A DNA stretch of 64,000 nucleotides from positions 166,520,652-166,584,651 of the forward strand of contig OY757012.1 in NCBI GenBank assembly GCA_963580285.1. Reading direction: 5' to 3'. The DNA is from Lucinisca nassula (taxonomy: Eukaryota; Mollusca; Bivalvia; Lucinida; Lucinidae). Below the pieces are notes generated by a model. It was not told the DNA's origin. It saw only the letters and a list, made by a program, of their open reading frames with translations, and searched no databases. Below, piece by piece: positions 43,428 to 53,209 of the stretch (position 1 is the stretch's first letter; every line of letters begins with the position of its first letter). The position numbers and the translations under genes were made by a program.

Positions 43428-44422
43428 CAAAGTAGAAGTAAAACAAAGATCAGGAATTGATACAATTAACTTACTCCATCCATAAAAGACACCAAAGGGA
43501 AAGAAATACAAACATTAAGCGACCAGACCATAATGGAAACCTAAACAAAGGAAGGCCATATGGACAGTTACTTTCTCACAAAATGGCCATATGGCCATCC
43601 AAAATTAAAAGACACAAGTGATACACACAGTAAGTAACAAACAACAACATAAATAAATCGCCACGGAAGAGCCGCCTTGGAACGGTCAGTGGAAGATTTC
43701 CACTGGGGGGCTTAAATCGATTTTACGTGGCCACAATTCTCGCCCTTACTTCCGTCGCGATTTAGACAAATAATTTGTTCAGTCCGCATGAAGGCCTCCT
43801 AACTCATCAGTGCAACATCTCCGTGAACACAGAAATCAAAGAACCACAGAGGTGAGACAACGGTGAGGACTCGACAGCAAGAAACCACTGAAATGCTGGA
43901 GCAAAAGAAAACCAACAGTTAGACTCCGATGAGCCCGACCAGAGACAGAGCATCAGGCACCAACCAACATTATCTCTTTAATTTTCAATAAGCCTTTACG
44001 TTGGAGCCGTCATAGAATCTGAGGCCTGACCCACCGGCGTGCAATTAAAGAGGGAAGCAAAGTTGCCAACCGTGATCGGGCCAACTACCACGCACGCAGT
44101 CTGTCGTATAATATCCATGTTGTACCCAATCTTTCCACATCGAAGAACGACTCCACGAAACTGGGTGCCGAAGTCACCGCGGTTATATATTTTTCTGAAT
44201 TTATATACTAAGTCACCATAAAATTCGGGTTCCGATAGACCTTGTTGCAGAAGAGATTTAAGTCCAATATTGAATTTTGAAATTAAATCAGAATGGCGTC
44301 TATAAAATTTTGAAAAGGCTTTGCGTAGTTTATGGTACCGATAACCCTGATTAAGGAGTTTAGCCGTTAATAATTTATTACGAGTGTTGAAGTCAGTTAC
44401 ATGACTACACACTCTAGCAAAG
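43428..44422 (-). mobile_element. Penelope-like element copy 9 with clustered sense-strand A-to-G changes
   Basis: Minus-strand copy with terminus at about 43428, a full 3' region and an RT tail to 44422. Compared with copy 8 it is practically identical except for 16 plus-strand T-to-C (sense A-to-G) changes packed into 44077-44178. The 5' truncation is at the codons for IRFARVC; a 17-bp direct repeat (CAAAGCCCCGATGGGCTA-like, 44420-44452) lies at the junction. Confidence 0.88.
43996..44418 (-). CDS. PLE RT C-terminal fragment, hypermutated
   Basis: Open from the 5' truncation (ARVCSHVTDFN) to TAA 43996-43998. The middle differs from other copies by Arg/Gly/Val-type replacements (GDFGTQFRGVVLRCGKIGYN and ACVVVGPITV), all explained by sense A-to-G. 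No stop is introduced, since A-to-G rarely creates stops. Not expected to function because the RT core is missing. Confidence 0.75.
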   Translation of the reverse strand, partial: ARVCSHVTDFNTRNKLLTAKLLNQGYRYHKLRKAFSKFYRRHSDLISKFNIGLKSLLQQGLSEPEFYGDLVYKFRKIYNRGDFGTQFRGVVLRCGKIGYNMDIIRQTACVVVGPITVGNFASLFNCTPVGQASDSMTAPT

Positions 44423-44691
44423 CCCCGATGGGCTACCAAGCCCCGATGGGCTACGGCGACAATACAATGATGCAACGCGCAGGTTCTTAGCGTGCTTCTT
44501 TACATTACGTTATAGTACTACCTGTCACTGTGTGAAACAGTTCTTCTGACACTTTTGCTCGTGGAATTCATTTAAGTATTAACCTTTTATTTCAACCAAT
44601 CAAATCGTTCGAAATCTACATAATGATGGAGAATTGGAACTATTACTCAACAAATCACAGCTATGTCTTAATGTCATTTGAGCCCCGCCAA

Positions 44692-44913
44692 GCGAATTTG
44701 TGTCTTCGAGCATTCCGTCAAGACAAATTTTAACTGCGCATGCCCAGCCATTCAGAGGGGCCAGTGATATGGCTTTCTGTCTGAAGGTTCCTCTTGATTC
44801 ATTGCTTGTAAGAGCGAGCAGCGAAGGTTGTGGCGAGACTGCGCGGATGCGCAGGCTCGCCTGAACCTTCGCTGCTCGCATAGGCGATAAGTACCAAAAT
44901 CGCTTGACGGGGC
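44692..44913. mobile_element. hairpin MITE family 2, full copy
   Basis: Terminal inverted repeats GCCCCGCCAAGCGAATTT and its near-complement AAAATCGCTTGACGGGGC. CATTTG lies within one or two bases of each end as a possible target duplication. It contains the hairpin CGAGCAGCGAAGGTT.../...AACCTTCGCTGCTCG around TGCGCGGATGCGCA. Non-coding. Confidence 0.75.
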
Positions 44914-44924
44914 CCATTTGGTTT

Positions 44925-45137
44925 TGGTTTTACGGTCCTTTCAAGATTATTTCACCTCTATCAAGCTGATCGTTTATCAGATGTAGGCGAAAACCGGAGT
45001 AATGGGGAGAAAAAAACTTGACCTTCTGTTGCAGAACTTGGCGTCCCATATGTGACTCGTGCCAGGCTCGAACTGCAGCGGTGAGAGACCTAATGATTAG
45101 GAGTCAGCGCTCTTATCCCCTAGCCCACGAGGGCCCG
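44925..45137 (-). mobile_element. tRNA-derived SINE, minus strand
   Basis: Reads in reverse as the SINE at 5663-5900: tail GGTTTTACGGTCCTTTCAAG, central CGAAAACCGGAGTAATGG, B box reverse GGCTCGAACTG, A box reverse TTATCCCCTAGCCCACGAGG. Diverged and without a clear poly(A). Confidence 0.75.
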
Positions 45138-45458
45138 TGTATTTGTAAAATATGTTGCATATCGCCTCTAGGCGGACAGGTTTAGGAGAATGTCACTTTT
45201 GGATGAGAGTAACTGGTTCGTTGAATTAGAATGAAGTCCTTGAATTAATTTCGAAAACCAACTCGAAGGTTCGAATAATTTTAACATGAAATAAAACAAG
45301 AATGTCGCCGAAAGCTATGTCGCTTCTATGAGGCAACATCTTTTCCAAAGTCAATACACCATTAAATGTATGCCAACGTAAAATATGGAAGCCTACATCT
45401 AAGTTGGTAGCCCTAGAAGCAAGTGTGTATAAAATATGATTAATCATGCTTTGAGAAT
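45138..45458. other. unassigned
   Basis: Minus-strand open frames here and at 45764-46024 (for example HILRWHTFNGVLTLEKMLPHRSDIAFGDI, in parts) are separated by the MITE at 45459-45741. They could be pieces of one sequence, but no domain is recognised. Confidence 0.25.
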
Positions 45459-45741
45459 CATTACGAAAACACACATAGTATACAAATATATGGCCAATAC
45501 TTTGGCCAAAAATTTAGAAATTTTAAGATGAAAAATTGTGATATTTTTCTCATTTCTGTTCCAAACATAGATTGCGGGGACTCGATAGAACCGCTTCGAC
45601 GAGGCGGTTCTTTCGGGTACCCACAATCTATATGTTTGAGCAGAAATAAGAAAAATACTGCATACCCCCTTAAACCCCAGTTGTACTATATAAAAGTGGG
45701 GTATGAGGGGGTCAAAATTATATAGGTGTGTTCTCGTAATG
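45459..45741. mobile_element. hairpin MITE family 1, reference copy (283 bp)
   Basis: Terminal inverted repeats CATTACGAAAACACAC and GTGTGTTCTCGTAATG. Central palindrome ATTGCGGGGACTCGATAGAACC ... GGTTCTTTCGGGTACCCACAAT split by CGCTTCGACGAGGC, flanked by CATTTCTGTTC/GAGCAGAAATAAG. A block CCCCAGTTGTACTATATAAAAGTGGGG near the right end is itself palindromic. Non-coding; the transposase class is unknown. Confidence 0.8.
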
Positions 45742-45965
45742 TCTTGAGAAATGAACTTGAACATTATGGAAAACCTAGGATTGAAAAATAGTTCTCAAAG
45801 TCAGTGAACGATAAAATTAGGTCGAGTTCAATATGTATGCTTGCATTTTCATCTAGGTGCAAGTTTCCACCACGTACATAATATATCACATATGAAAGTC
45901 TTATATGTCTTGATAAATCACGACGGAAGCTAGTGTCGTTTACATTGTTCGGGTGTTGTGGTAAT

Positions 45966-46348
45966 ACTGCAGCTGGTGTTGTGCCGTGTGGCGGCCGTAA
46001 AACGTCTCCCCGTACATCAACCATAGTGCAGTTTATATTTTACTTTTGGTCCTTTGAAATCAGCGTGAATATTCTGAGAAATCAGAAATAAATTATTGGT
46101 TTAGACTCATATTCTAGACAGGTTTTTAATTATTTGGACCCCATTTTGATTTATATCTGATTCAGTCTTTGAATCGACTGCCTATTCGAAATTCGTAAAA
46201 TTGCAGTATCTTTCCTCTGGCTTTCTTTGCCGGATCATTATAGGGTCACTGATGAGGCTTTATTAGCTGAAACTACGTAGTATGACCCATCTTCTTTCTT
46301 ATGAATGTTTTCATTGCTCTTAAAGGAACTCATTTTTGATTTTTATTT
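45966..46348 (+). mobile_element. hammerhead-ribozyme repeat, copy C (exact 383-bp monomer)
   Basis: A single unit from ACTGCAGCTGGTGTTGTGCC to TTTTTGATTTTTATTT. Its length (383 bp) equals the offset of the direct repeats of copy A, fixing the unit length independently. It carries the ribozyme at 46243-46288. It lies outside any PLE. Confidence 0.85.
46243..46288 (+). ncRNA. type I hammerhead ribozyme (copy C)
   Basis: GGGTCA/TGACCC stem I, CTGATGA, stem II GGCT/AGCT (one G-U wobble), GAAA, palindromic CTACGTAG stem III, predicted cleavage after 46282. All core positions are intact. Confidence 0.9.
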
Positions 46349-46480
46349 CATGTACGTGTTGCTAATATTTGAGCCAGCGAATGACGAAACCTACAATAAA
46401 TAGAGATTGTGCGTACACGATCAAAATAGCGATTGTGCGTACACGTTAGAACCGCCTCATTGGTATGGTTCTAACGAGTA

Positions 46481-47821
46481 CGAGGACTGTTCAAATATGA
46501 ATGCAACTAAGCACATAAAAATGATTCCGTGATAGATTTCGATGAAAAATTTATTTTGTCCCCTCAAAATATTCCCCTTTAACAGATATACAAACTTTCA
46601 GTCTTCTGATCCAATTATTGAATGCATTTTGGTAGTCTTTCCGAGGTATACTATGAAGGCACTGGAATATTGCTGAACCGAGGTGTTTGCGCTGTACAAA
46701 TTATCGACCAGAAAGGTATTTTTTTCAGCCGCGGGAACAAAAAAAAAAGTCACGCGGGGCAAGGCCAGGGGAATACGGAGGTGAGGGAGTTACACAACCT
46801 TTTCTTGCTCAGAAAGTCTTGCACAATGAACGCCTTGTGCGATGACGCATTGTCATGTAGCAATCTGACATTGGCCAAACCAGTTGCGGGTCTTCGTTCT
46901 TTGAAATATTTCTTCAATTTTCGAAGAACTTTATTCTTGTAAAATTTCGCATTTACAGATTTGCCTTTAGGCACAGCAACCTGAATACCAGGACCCTGAT
47001 TGGAAAAGAATATGGCATACATTACCTTATTGACGCTCATGGTCCGCTTTGCAATGCATTGTCTTTTGCAAAACTTTGTTGTCCATATTTTGTTTTGAAT
47101 CTTTCGTTTTGGCTCAAAAAAGTGAACACATGTCTCGTCACCTGTGACGACATTAGCGAAAGACCGTGCATTGTAATTTGGAAACTTTTAAAGCAACTGA
47201 TTGGCGCACTGAATGCGTGTCTTTTTCTGCTCATCTGTCAACAGATGGGGGATCCATCTAGCACAGATCTTTCTCATTTTCAAATCCCGTTTCAGAATTG
47301 TATGAGCTGCTCCTAATGAGATGCCAACCATACTAGCTATTTGCCTAGTGGTGTATCGTGCATCGGTAGCAACTATTTCTTTCACTGTAGCAACCATCTT
47401 GGCAGATGTTGCTGTTTTTGGCCGACGATCATGTGGTGCATCTTCTGTTGAGCCTAGCCCACAGTTAAATTTCTTACACCAACGAAAAACTGTCGGAAAA
47501 GACATTTCATTATGCCCATAAACCGAACATATTTCATCAAAAATGTCTTTGCACCGTATTCCAAGAATACAACGATTCTTAATATAGGACCGTATTTCAA
47601 AGGCGTACTCTGACCTTCTTCCAACCATGTTTTGTATTCGTATACAAGAGTAGACAGGGTTTATTGAACGATATACATGGCTAAAATGGACGGATTTTAA
47701 CAGGTTTGGTATCAATATATAGGTAAAATGTTTTTCTACGCTGTGATATTTATTTCCAGGTGATTTTCGCAATAGTGCATGAGAAAACCTTCTACTTGCA
47801 TTCATATTTGAACAGTCCTCG
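46481..47821 (-). mobile_element. mariner transposon, 1341 bp, TA-flanked
   Basis: Perfect terminal inverted repeats of 26 bp (CGAGGACTGTTCAAATATGA then ATGCAA), with TA dinucleotides directly outside at 46479-46480 and 47822-47823 as the target duplication. The length and single minus-strand transposase gene match the mariner family. Perfect ends suggest a fairly young insertion. Confidence 0.93.
46551..47628 (-). pseudogene. mariner transposase, one nonsense codon and a C-terminal frameshift
   Basis: The start ATG is at 47628. N-terminal helix-turn-helix domains (YAFEIRSYIKNRCILGIRCK; RQIASMVGISLGAAHTIL), then ARWIPHLLTDEQKKTR (the WVPHEL-type linker). A TAA at 47188-47190 interrupts QLL/KFPNY. 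The same frame continues with VVTGDETCVHFFEPKRK (first catalytic Asp) and LLHDNASSHKA (second Asp). A frameshift near 46790 displaces the PHxPxSPDLAPCD-equivalent region; the C-terminus ending EYFEGTK is in another frame with stop at 46551-46553. It would cut and paste mariner DNA but is inactivated. Confidence 0.9.
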
Positions 47822-47859
47822 TACACACAATCTAATCACGTGAACTAGTCTGTGAAATG

Positions 47860-48212
47860 AAGACACCCCCCCCCCCCCTATACCCCCACTTTATATAGAG
47901 AAAACGGGGGTTTACGGGGATAAACATTATTTTTCTTATTTTAACTCCAAGGCAAAGGTTGTGGGTACTAGCTAGAACCGCCTCAATTAGGCGGTTCACA
48001 CGAGCACCTTCGACCTATGTTTGCAGTATTAATAAGAAAAATATCAGGGATTTTCATCAGAAAAGTAGCCATTTTGGAGATGAGAAATACGGGTGTGTTA
48101 TCGTAATATTTATTTCACAGCAGAAAAAAATAACGTTTATCCTTTTTTTTAGTTTTTCTATATAAAAGTGGGGTTAAAGTGGGTCAGAATTATACAGATG
48201 TGTTATTGAGTC
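47860..48212. mobile_element. hairpin MITE family 1, composite copy
   Basis: Starts near a C-run (47866-47878), carries CCCCCACTTTATATAGAG, the central palindrome GTGGGTACTAGCTAGAACCG ... GGCGGTTCACACGAGCACC, and two right-end-like blocks (GGTGTGTTATCGTAAT at 48089-48104 and GATGTGTTATTGAG near 48198-48211). Confidence 0.6.
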
Positions 48213-48288
48213 CATAGAAGAATCACGCTATAGCTCCAGACTGCCACGGATATAGTTTCACATACATGTATTCAGTTTTTCTTCAATT

Positions 48289-48525
48289 TGTAGTGAAATC
48301 TCTCCGGTACCGGACATATGAATGTACAGGACCTGTAAGAATCGGGAATTAGTATTAGAAGGAGGGTACCAAACAAGCAGAGTCGCTTCCGCCCGGGATT
48401 TTTCAAGTGAGTTCTGGCTACAGCTGGCGAGAAGTGAGCAGTGGAAATTGTTAGTCCCTGTCCCTCCAACCTTCCTCCTTATACATGGGCATCTTGATAC
48501 TTTATGCGGGCATCACGTTACTTTA
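48289..48525 (+). repeat. 5' LTR
   Basis: Begins TGTAGTGAAATCTCTCCGG and ends ACTTTA. About 12 mismatches to the 3' LTR by eye (roughly 95% identity), implying an insertion of moderate age. Confidence 0.85.
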
Positions 48526-48526
48526 A

Positions 48527-48542
48527 TGGCGACAAGGTAAAC
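48527..48542 (+). promoter_or_regulatory. primer-binding-site-like sequence
   Basis: TGGCGACAAGGTAAAC starts one base after the LTR with the TGG complementary to a tRNA CCA end. The tRNA was not identified. Confidence 0.5.
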
Positions 48543-49011
48543 ACCCGTATTTGCAGTTAAATTGAGACATTTATTTTTCGTCTTTTTCTATTGACATAGT
48601 GTCCGTGTCTTTCAAACACAAAGGGGAAAAAGATGTCGGTATTTCAAATAAGTGTTTAGATTCGGTAACTGCAAAAAGGTACTTAGTGCTCTTGATATTT
48701 CTGACCCATAAATTCCAAATTTATCCAGTATTTGGTCAGACAGTAAAATTTACTTAGGTGGAATTGTTTGCAGTTGTTTGAACGGAGGCCAGTATTACAG
48801 GACAATTTTCAATATAAACATCCAAGACGGTAACTGCTCAAAACATTACCCCAGCCACTCCTCTTTGATCAGACCTGTTTAGCCGTGTAGACTTTCAGGT
48901 GCATCGTGCAGGGAGAAAGCAGTTTGGCAAGTGATTACAGGCCAGCAATAGAACAGGCGTAGCTTACCTTGTTACATTCAGAAATACCTGTAAAAGCCAC
49001 ACTTGAACATC

Positions 49012-51141
49012 ATGAGGATCAATGTCAACACAGCATCTGTGGATGAACTGAAGATGATCCCAGGAGTTGGTAACAGATTAGCCCAACTGCTAGTGAAATT
49101 CAGACAGGCCTACAAAGTTGTCAAAAAGGAGGCACTCAACCTTGCACTCCGTAGAAACCTGTCTGCTGAAGTCCTGGATATGATAGACTTCTCAGAGCAA
49201 CAGACACCTGATCCTTTTGATATGGACTCCCTTGGTCTACCATCTGTTCCAAAAACACACATATTGGAGCCATTGAGAACTTTTAACAGTGCACAGGCTG
49301 CAGTGGAACCACTGCCATCACCGCCAAGTGCAGACAGATGGGAGCCATTGGTTAACTTTGATGCCACAGCAGCTGGAGAGCCAGACAATTTCGCCAGGTT
49401 AGTGAAACCTTCAGATGCAAGGTCAAGGTCTCCATCAGAGTTAGACCCTTGGTTAATGAGATCAGAAAGGGAATCTCCCAATCAAAACAATCAGCTATGG
49501 GAGCAGAAGCTTTGGCTTGTCAGCTTTAAAAAGAGTCCACAGAAACTCAAACAGACTCAAGGGTTTATGATCCTTTACAGCATCAAAAGTTAACTACAAT
49601 GTGAGAAGCTTTTAGTAGAGGGATAGAAGATTCAAAGGAGCAAAGATCTCCCGCTATGTTAGCGCCAATTGATCAGGGACCACAGCAACTGCGTTTTTGT
49701 AAAACCGGTTCCAGGCCATCATCACAGGATTAAAGGACAGATAAAGAGCACTCTGCTAGTGAGAGGTCAAGAAAAGAACATATTCAAGCCAGTAAACATA
49801 CAGTAGACCAGATAACTTCAAGTTCTGGAAAGAAAAAGCATACAAGTGAATCTGAAGCTGAATCACTATCAAGTGCTGCAAAAGTACTAAACAGTGATGA
49901 GTCTAAATCCAGGTCAAGAAAAAGTAGGGAATCTGATGCTGAATCACTATTAAGTGCTGCAAAAGTACTAAACAGTGATGAGTCTAAATCCAGGTCAAGA
50001 AAAAGTAGTATACCAAGTTTTTCAAGATCGGCTTCAAGGACAAGGTCACATAGACACTGCTCGTAAAGGTCTAGTGGTAAAGATCAGAAGAAAAGATTAT
50101 ATAGACATTCACAACAAAAATCTAGATCATACTCAAGGTCGTCGTAAAGGTCAAGTTCAAGATCTCCATAAAAAAAACACACTGAAAAGAAATATTCCAC
50201 TAAGAAAGATGATTCAAAATCAAAACGGCATAAATATAGACGTCACTCTTCGTCAAGTTCAAGGTCACGGTCTGGATCTTCTTCAAGGTCAAGGTCTTGT
50301 AGATCTGATGAAAAGTCTAAATTACAAAAGACAAGAAGGCATCACAGATCAAGGTCAACATCGAAAAGACGTGATAGGTCAAGGACAAACTCACGATCCC
50401 ATTCAAGACCTAAATCATACAAAACATAGAGGGAGTCCCATAAATCAAGATTGAGAAGACATGAGTCATCAACTTCACACTCTGACACGGATGCTTCAGC
50501 CCACCGACATTCATACAGGCATGGGGACCCTCGGAAACATCCAAAAACTTTACGTTTTGCTGGGAAAACAAACTTGCTGTCTTTCAAAAATAAATTTGAC
50601 AGCTATCGAAAAGTTATGAAATGGTCAGAAACAGAGAGTAAGTACTATTTGTTGTGGAGTCTTGAAGGCAAAGCGCTAGATTTCTTTGCAATAGCGGTTG
50701 CATATATTAAGGAATATTCTTTTCATAGGTTGATGAAAATGTTAGAAAGTAGGTTTGGTGTCAAAGAGTTGCTGGAAACATCCAGAGCAAAATTTCACAA
50801 ATCCTACCAGAGATCAGAAGAAAGTTTAGAAGATTGGGCAGACCGTGTGATGAAATTGGCAACAGCAGCTTTTGTAGATTTGCCAGAAGACCATATGAAA
50901 CAGGAAGCAACTGCCAGATTTTGCCAAGGTTGTAATGATAAGGATGCAGCCAAACATGCTTGTTTTTAACACCCAGAAAGCATAGAAGAGGCATTAAATC
51001 TTATCAAGTATCAGCAGTATATTTCCCAGGCTATTGATGACAAGACGCCGAAAAGAGGAAATGATGCTTCAATAAATGCTGTAGAAGCTCAATCTGAAAC
51101 CAGAATAGAACAGCTGATACAAGCAGCTCTAAAAACTTTGT
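49012..51141 (+). pseudogene. gag-like gene with N-terminal helix-hairpin-helix, broken
   Basis: ATG 49012 (not the TTG at 49003) opens a 193-codon frame: residues 1-30 contain INVNTASVDELKMIPGVGNR, a ComEA-type helix-hairpin-helix DNA-binding motif. Then comes a Ser/Arg-rich spacer in shifting frames (49860-50450, SKSRSRKSS-type repeats with one 78-bp-type duplication near 49850-49995), then a capsid-like region 50451-50966 (KTNLLSFKNKFDSYRKVM, YYLLWSLEGKALDFFA, SLEDWADRVMKLATAAF) matching Ty3-type gag. TAA 50967-50969 interrupts before HPESIEEALNLIKYQQYISQ; the final stop is at about 51141. A half zinc knuckle (KCFFCKQK) is at ~51223. Confidence 0.75.
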
Positions 51142-51479
51142 AAACAAACTGAAAGTAAGTTCGCAGTCTTCATCAGATGAAGGAAAACAAGGCTCTAGTG
51201 CAGAAAGAAAGAAAAGTCCAATAAAGTGCTTCTTCTGCAAACAGAAAGAAAGACTGCAGGATATATCAGGCATGGCTTTGCAAGCAGAAAACAAAATCAG
51301 GCAGTAGTTCCAGTGACCAAGGATAACACTAGAAGGACCTAACAGTTGTGGCAAAAAGAATAGAAGATCCAAGTAAAAACAGACAGTTGCATGACATGTT
51401 GTTTGCGAACTGGTAAAAACTGGGATACACAAGGGGTACACGAAAATAGTCTTGAAGACAGCTGAAGGATCCTGATGTT

Positions 51480-52720
51480 CATCAAGCTGTAACTATCTGG
51501 ACTTGTAGTTCAAGACAGTCAGATGATTCCATTGTTGTTCATGATAAGATCACTTGGGCTTGTAGCTCAAGACAGTCAGTGGTCATCAAGAAGAAATGGC
51601 TTGGGCTTGTAGCTCGGGCAGTCATGGGTCATCAAGAAGAAATTGCTTGGGCTTGTAGCTCAAAACAGTCATTGGTCATCAAGAAGAAATGGCATGGGCT
51701 TGTAGTTCGGTCAGTTATTGGTCTTCAAGAAGAAATTACCTGGGCTTGTAGATCGGTCATTCCTTGTCCCTCAAGAAGGAATTACTTGGGCTTGTAGCTC
51801 AAGACAGTCGTTGTTCATCAAGAAATTACTTGGGCTTGTAGTTCAAGACAGTCATAAGTCATCAAAAAGAAATTACTTGGGCTTGTAGCTCGGTGAGTCC
51901 TTGTTCATCGAGAAGAAATCACTTGGGCTTGCAGCTCGGTAAGTTGTTGTTCAACAAGAAGTAATTACTTGGGCTTGTAGCTCGGTAAGTCTTTGTTCAA
52001 CAAGAAGGAATTACTTGGGCTTGTAGCTCAAGACAGTCATAGGTCATCAGGAAGAAATTACTTGGGCTTGTAGCTCGGTCAGTCCTCGTTTACCAAGAAG
52101 AAATTACTTGGGCTTGTAGCTCAAGACAGTCATTGTTCAACAAGTAATGACTTGGGCTTGTAGCTCGGTAAGTCGTTGTTTAACAAGAAGAAATGACTTA
52201 GGCATGGCCATTTTGTGGGAAAGTAACTGTCCATATGGCCTTCCTTTGTTTAGGTTTCCATTATGGTCTGGTCGCTTAATGTTTGTATTTCTTTCCCTTT
52301 GGTGTCTTTTATGGATGGAGTTAGTTAATTGTATCAATTCCTGATCTTTGTTTTACTTCTACTTTGTAGCTCGGTCAGTCATTGTTTAACAAAATGAAAT
52401 TACTAGGGCTTGTAGCTCGGTCAGTCGTTGTTCAACTGTCAACATAGGGAACCAGATGTAGAGAATTGGGCTGGGTTTCTAGCTCGCTCAATTGTCATAT
52501 GGATGCTACAGTCAAAGCAGCGGTCCAGATACAGAGTATGTACTTGGTTGGGCTTTTAGCTCAAGACAGTCCTGGTTAATCAAGAAGAAATTACCTGGGC
52601 TTTTAGCTCGCTCAGTCACTGTTCAACAAATGGAAATGACTCGGGCTTGTAGCTCGGTCAGACATTGTTCAACAAGAAGAAATTACTTGGGCTTGTAGCT
52701 CAAGACGTCGATGGTCCAGC
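51480..52720 (+). repeat. minisatellite, ~45-50-bp unit, inside the LTR element
   Basis: More than 20 units built on ACTTGGGCTTGTAGCTC followed by AAGACAGTC or GGTCAGTC or GGTAAGTC and TCATCAAGAAGAAATT. Two unit types (AAGACAG and CGGTNAG) are mixed. It is interrupted by a PLE fragment at 52204-52366. Confidence 0.9.
52204..52366 (+). mobile_element. Penelope-like element, 160-bp 3' terminal fragment
   Basis: Only the last ~160 bp of the PLE 3' region (GGCCATTTTGTGGGAAAGTAACTGTCC through TTTTACTTCTACTTT, in parts), inserted in the minisatellite. This is the shortest copy in the window and marks the terminus precisely, since TGTAGCTCGG of the minisatellite follows at once. Confidence 0.85.
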
Positions 52721-52956
52721 GTTGGCCAAGAAGCTGCTTGATCTTGTAGTTTGAGTTGGTGGATTATTCAATGGTTCTTCCAGAAGAAATTGGTCAACCC
52801 TACGGTTTATCAAAAAGATATCACTTTGACGTGTAGTCCAAGACAGTTTCCTGGTAAGATGCGCTACACCAAAGCGGTAAGGTTTTTGTGGTAGCCTGTG
52901 GCTGTCATACCTCTTTACAGATATCCCACCGTGGGTGAAGACTTTCATCATAAAGT

Positions 52957-52968
52957 TGGGGGGAGGGG
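52957..52968 (+). promoter_or_regulatory. polypurine tract of the LTR element
   Basis: GGGGGGAGGGG-type purine run immediately before the TG of the 3' LTR; the expected primer for plus-strand DNA synthesis. Confidence 0.7.
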
Positions 52969-53205
52969 TGTAGTGAAATCTCTCCGGTACCGGACATATG
53001 AATGTACAGGACCGGTAAGTACCGGGAATTAGTATTAGAAGGAGGGTACCAAACAAGCAGAGTCGCTTCCGCCCGGGATTTTCCAAGTGAATTCTGGTTA
53101 CAGCTGGCGAGAAGTGAGCAGTGGAAAGTGTAAGTCCCTGTCCCTCCAACCTTCCTCCTAATACAAGGGCATCTTGATATTTTATGCGGGCATCACGTAA
53201 CTTTA
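52969..53205 (+). repeat. 3' LTR
   Basis: Direct repeat of 48289-48525, starting TGTAGTGAAATCTCTCCGG and ending ACTTTA. Followed by AATT. Confidence 0.85.
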
Positions 53206-53209
53206 AATT

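Larger units (their letters stand above)
46427..47834. mobile_element. hairpin MITE family 1 split by mariner
   Basis: The left part at 46427-46480 (GATTGTGCGTACACGTTAGAACC ... GGTTCTAACGAGTA) and right part CACACAATC (47824-47832) rejoin into the family's central palindrome once the mariner and one TA are removed. Only the hairpin core is present. Confidence 0.7.
48289..53205 (+). mobile_element. LTR retrotransposon with gag but no visible pol
   Basis: 4.9-kb element bounded by ~237-bp LTRs, with a PBS-like site after the 5' LTR, a polypurine tract before the 3' LTR, and a possible AATT target duplication (48285-48288; 53206-53209). It contains a gag-like gene led by a helix-hairpin-helix motif. 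From 51480 a minisatellite fills the place where protease, RT and integrase would be; no such motifs are visible in any frame. Non-autonomous, probably dependent on a Ty3-type partner. Confidence 0.85.

Noticed and set aside
45226..46024. Minus-strand frames on both sides of a MITE, possibly one interrupted gene
   Set aside because: No domain recognised, and the left frame overlaps the ribozyme repeat; insufficient support for a gene.
49110..49481. 123-codon minus-strand frame
   Set aside because: Antisense of the gag-like HhH region, with no recognisable protein of its own.
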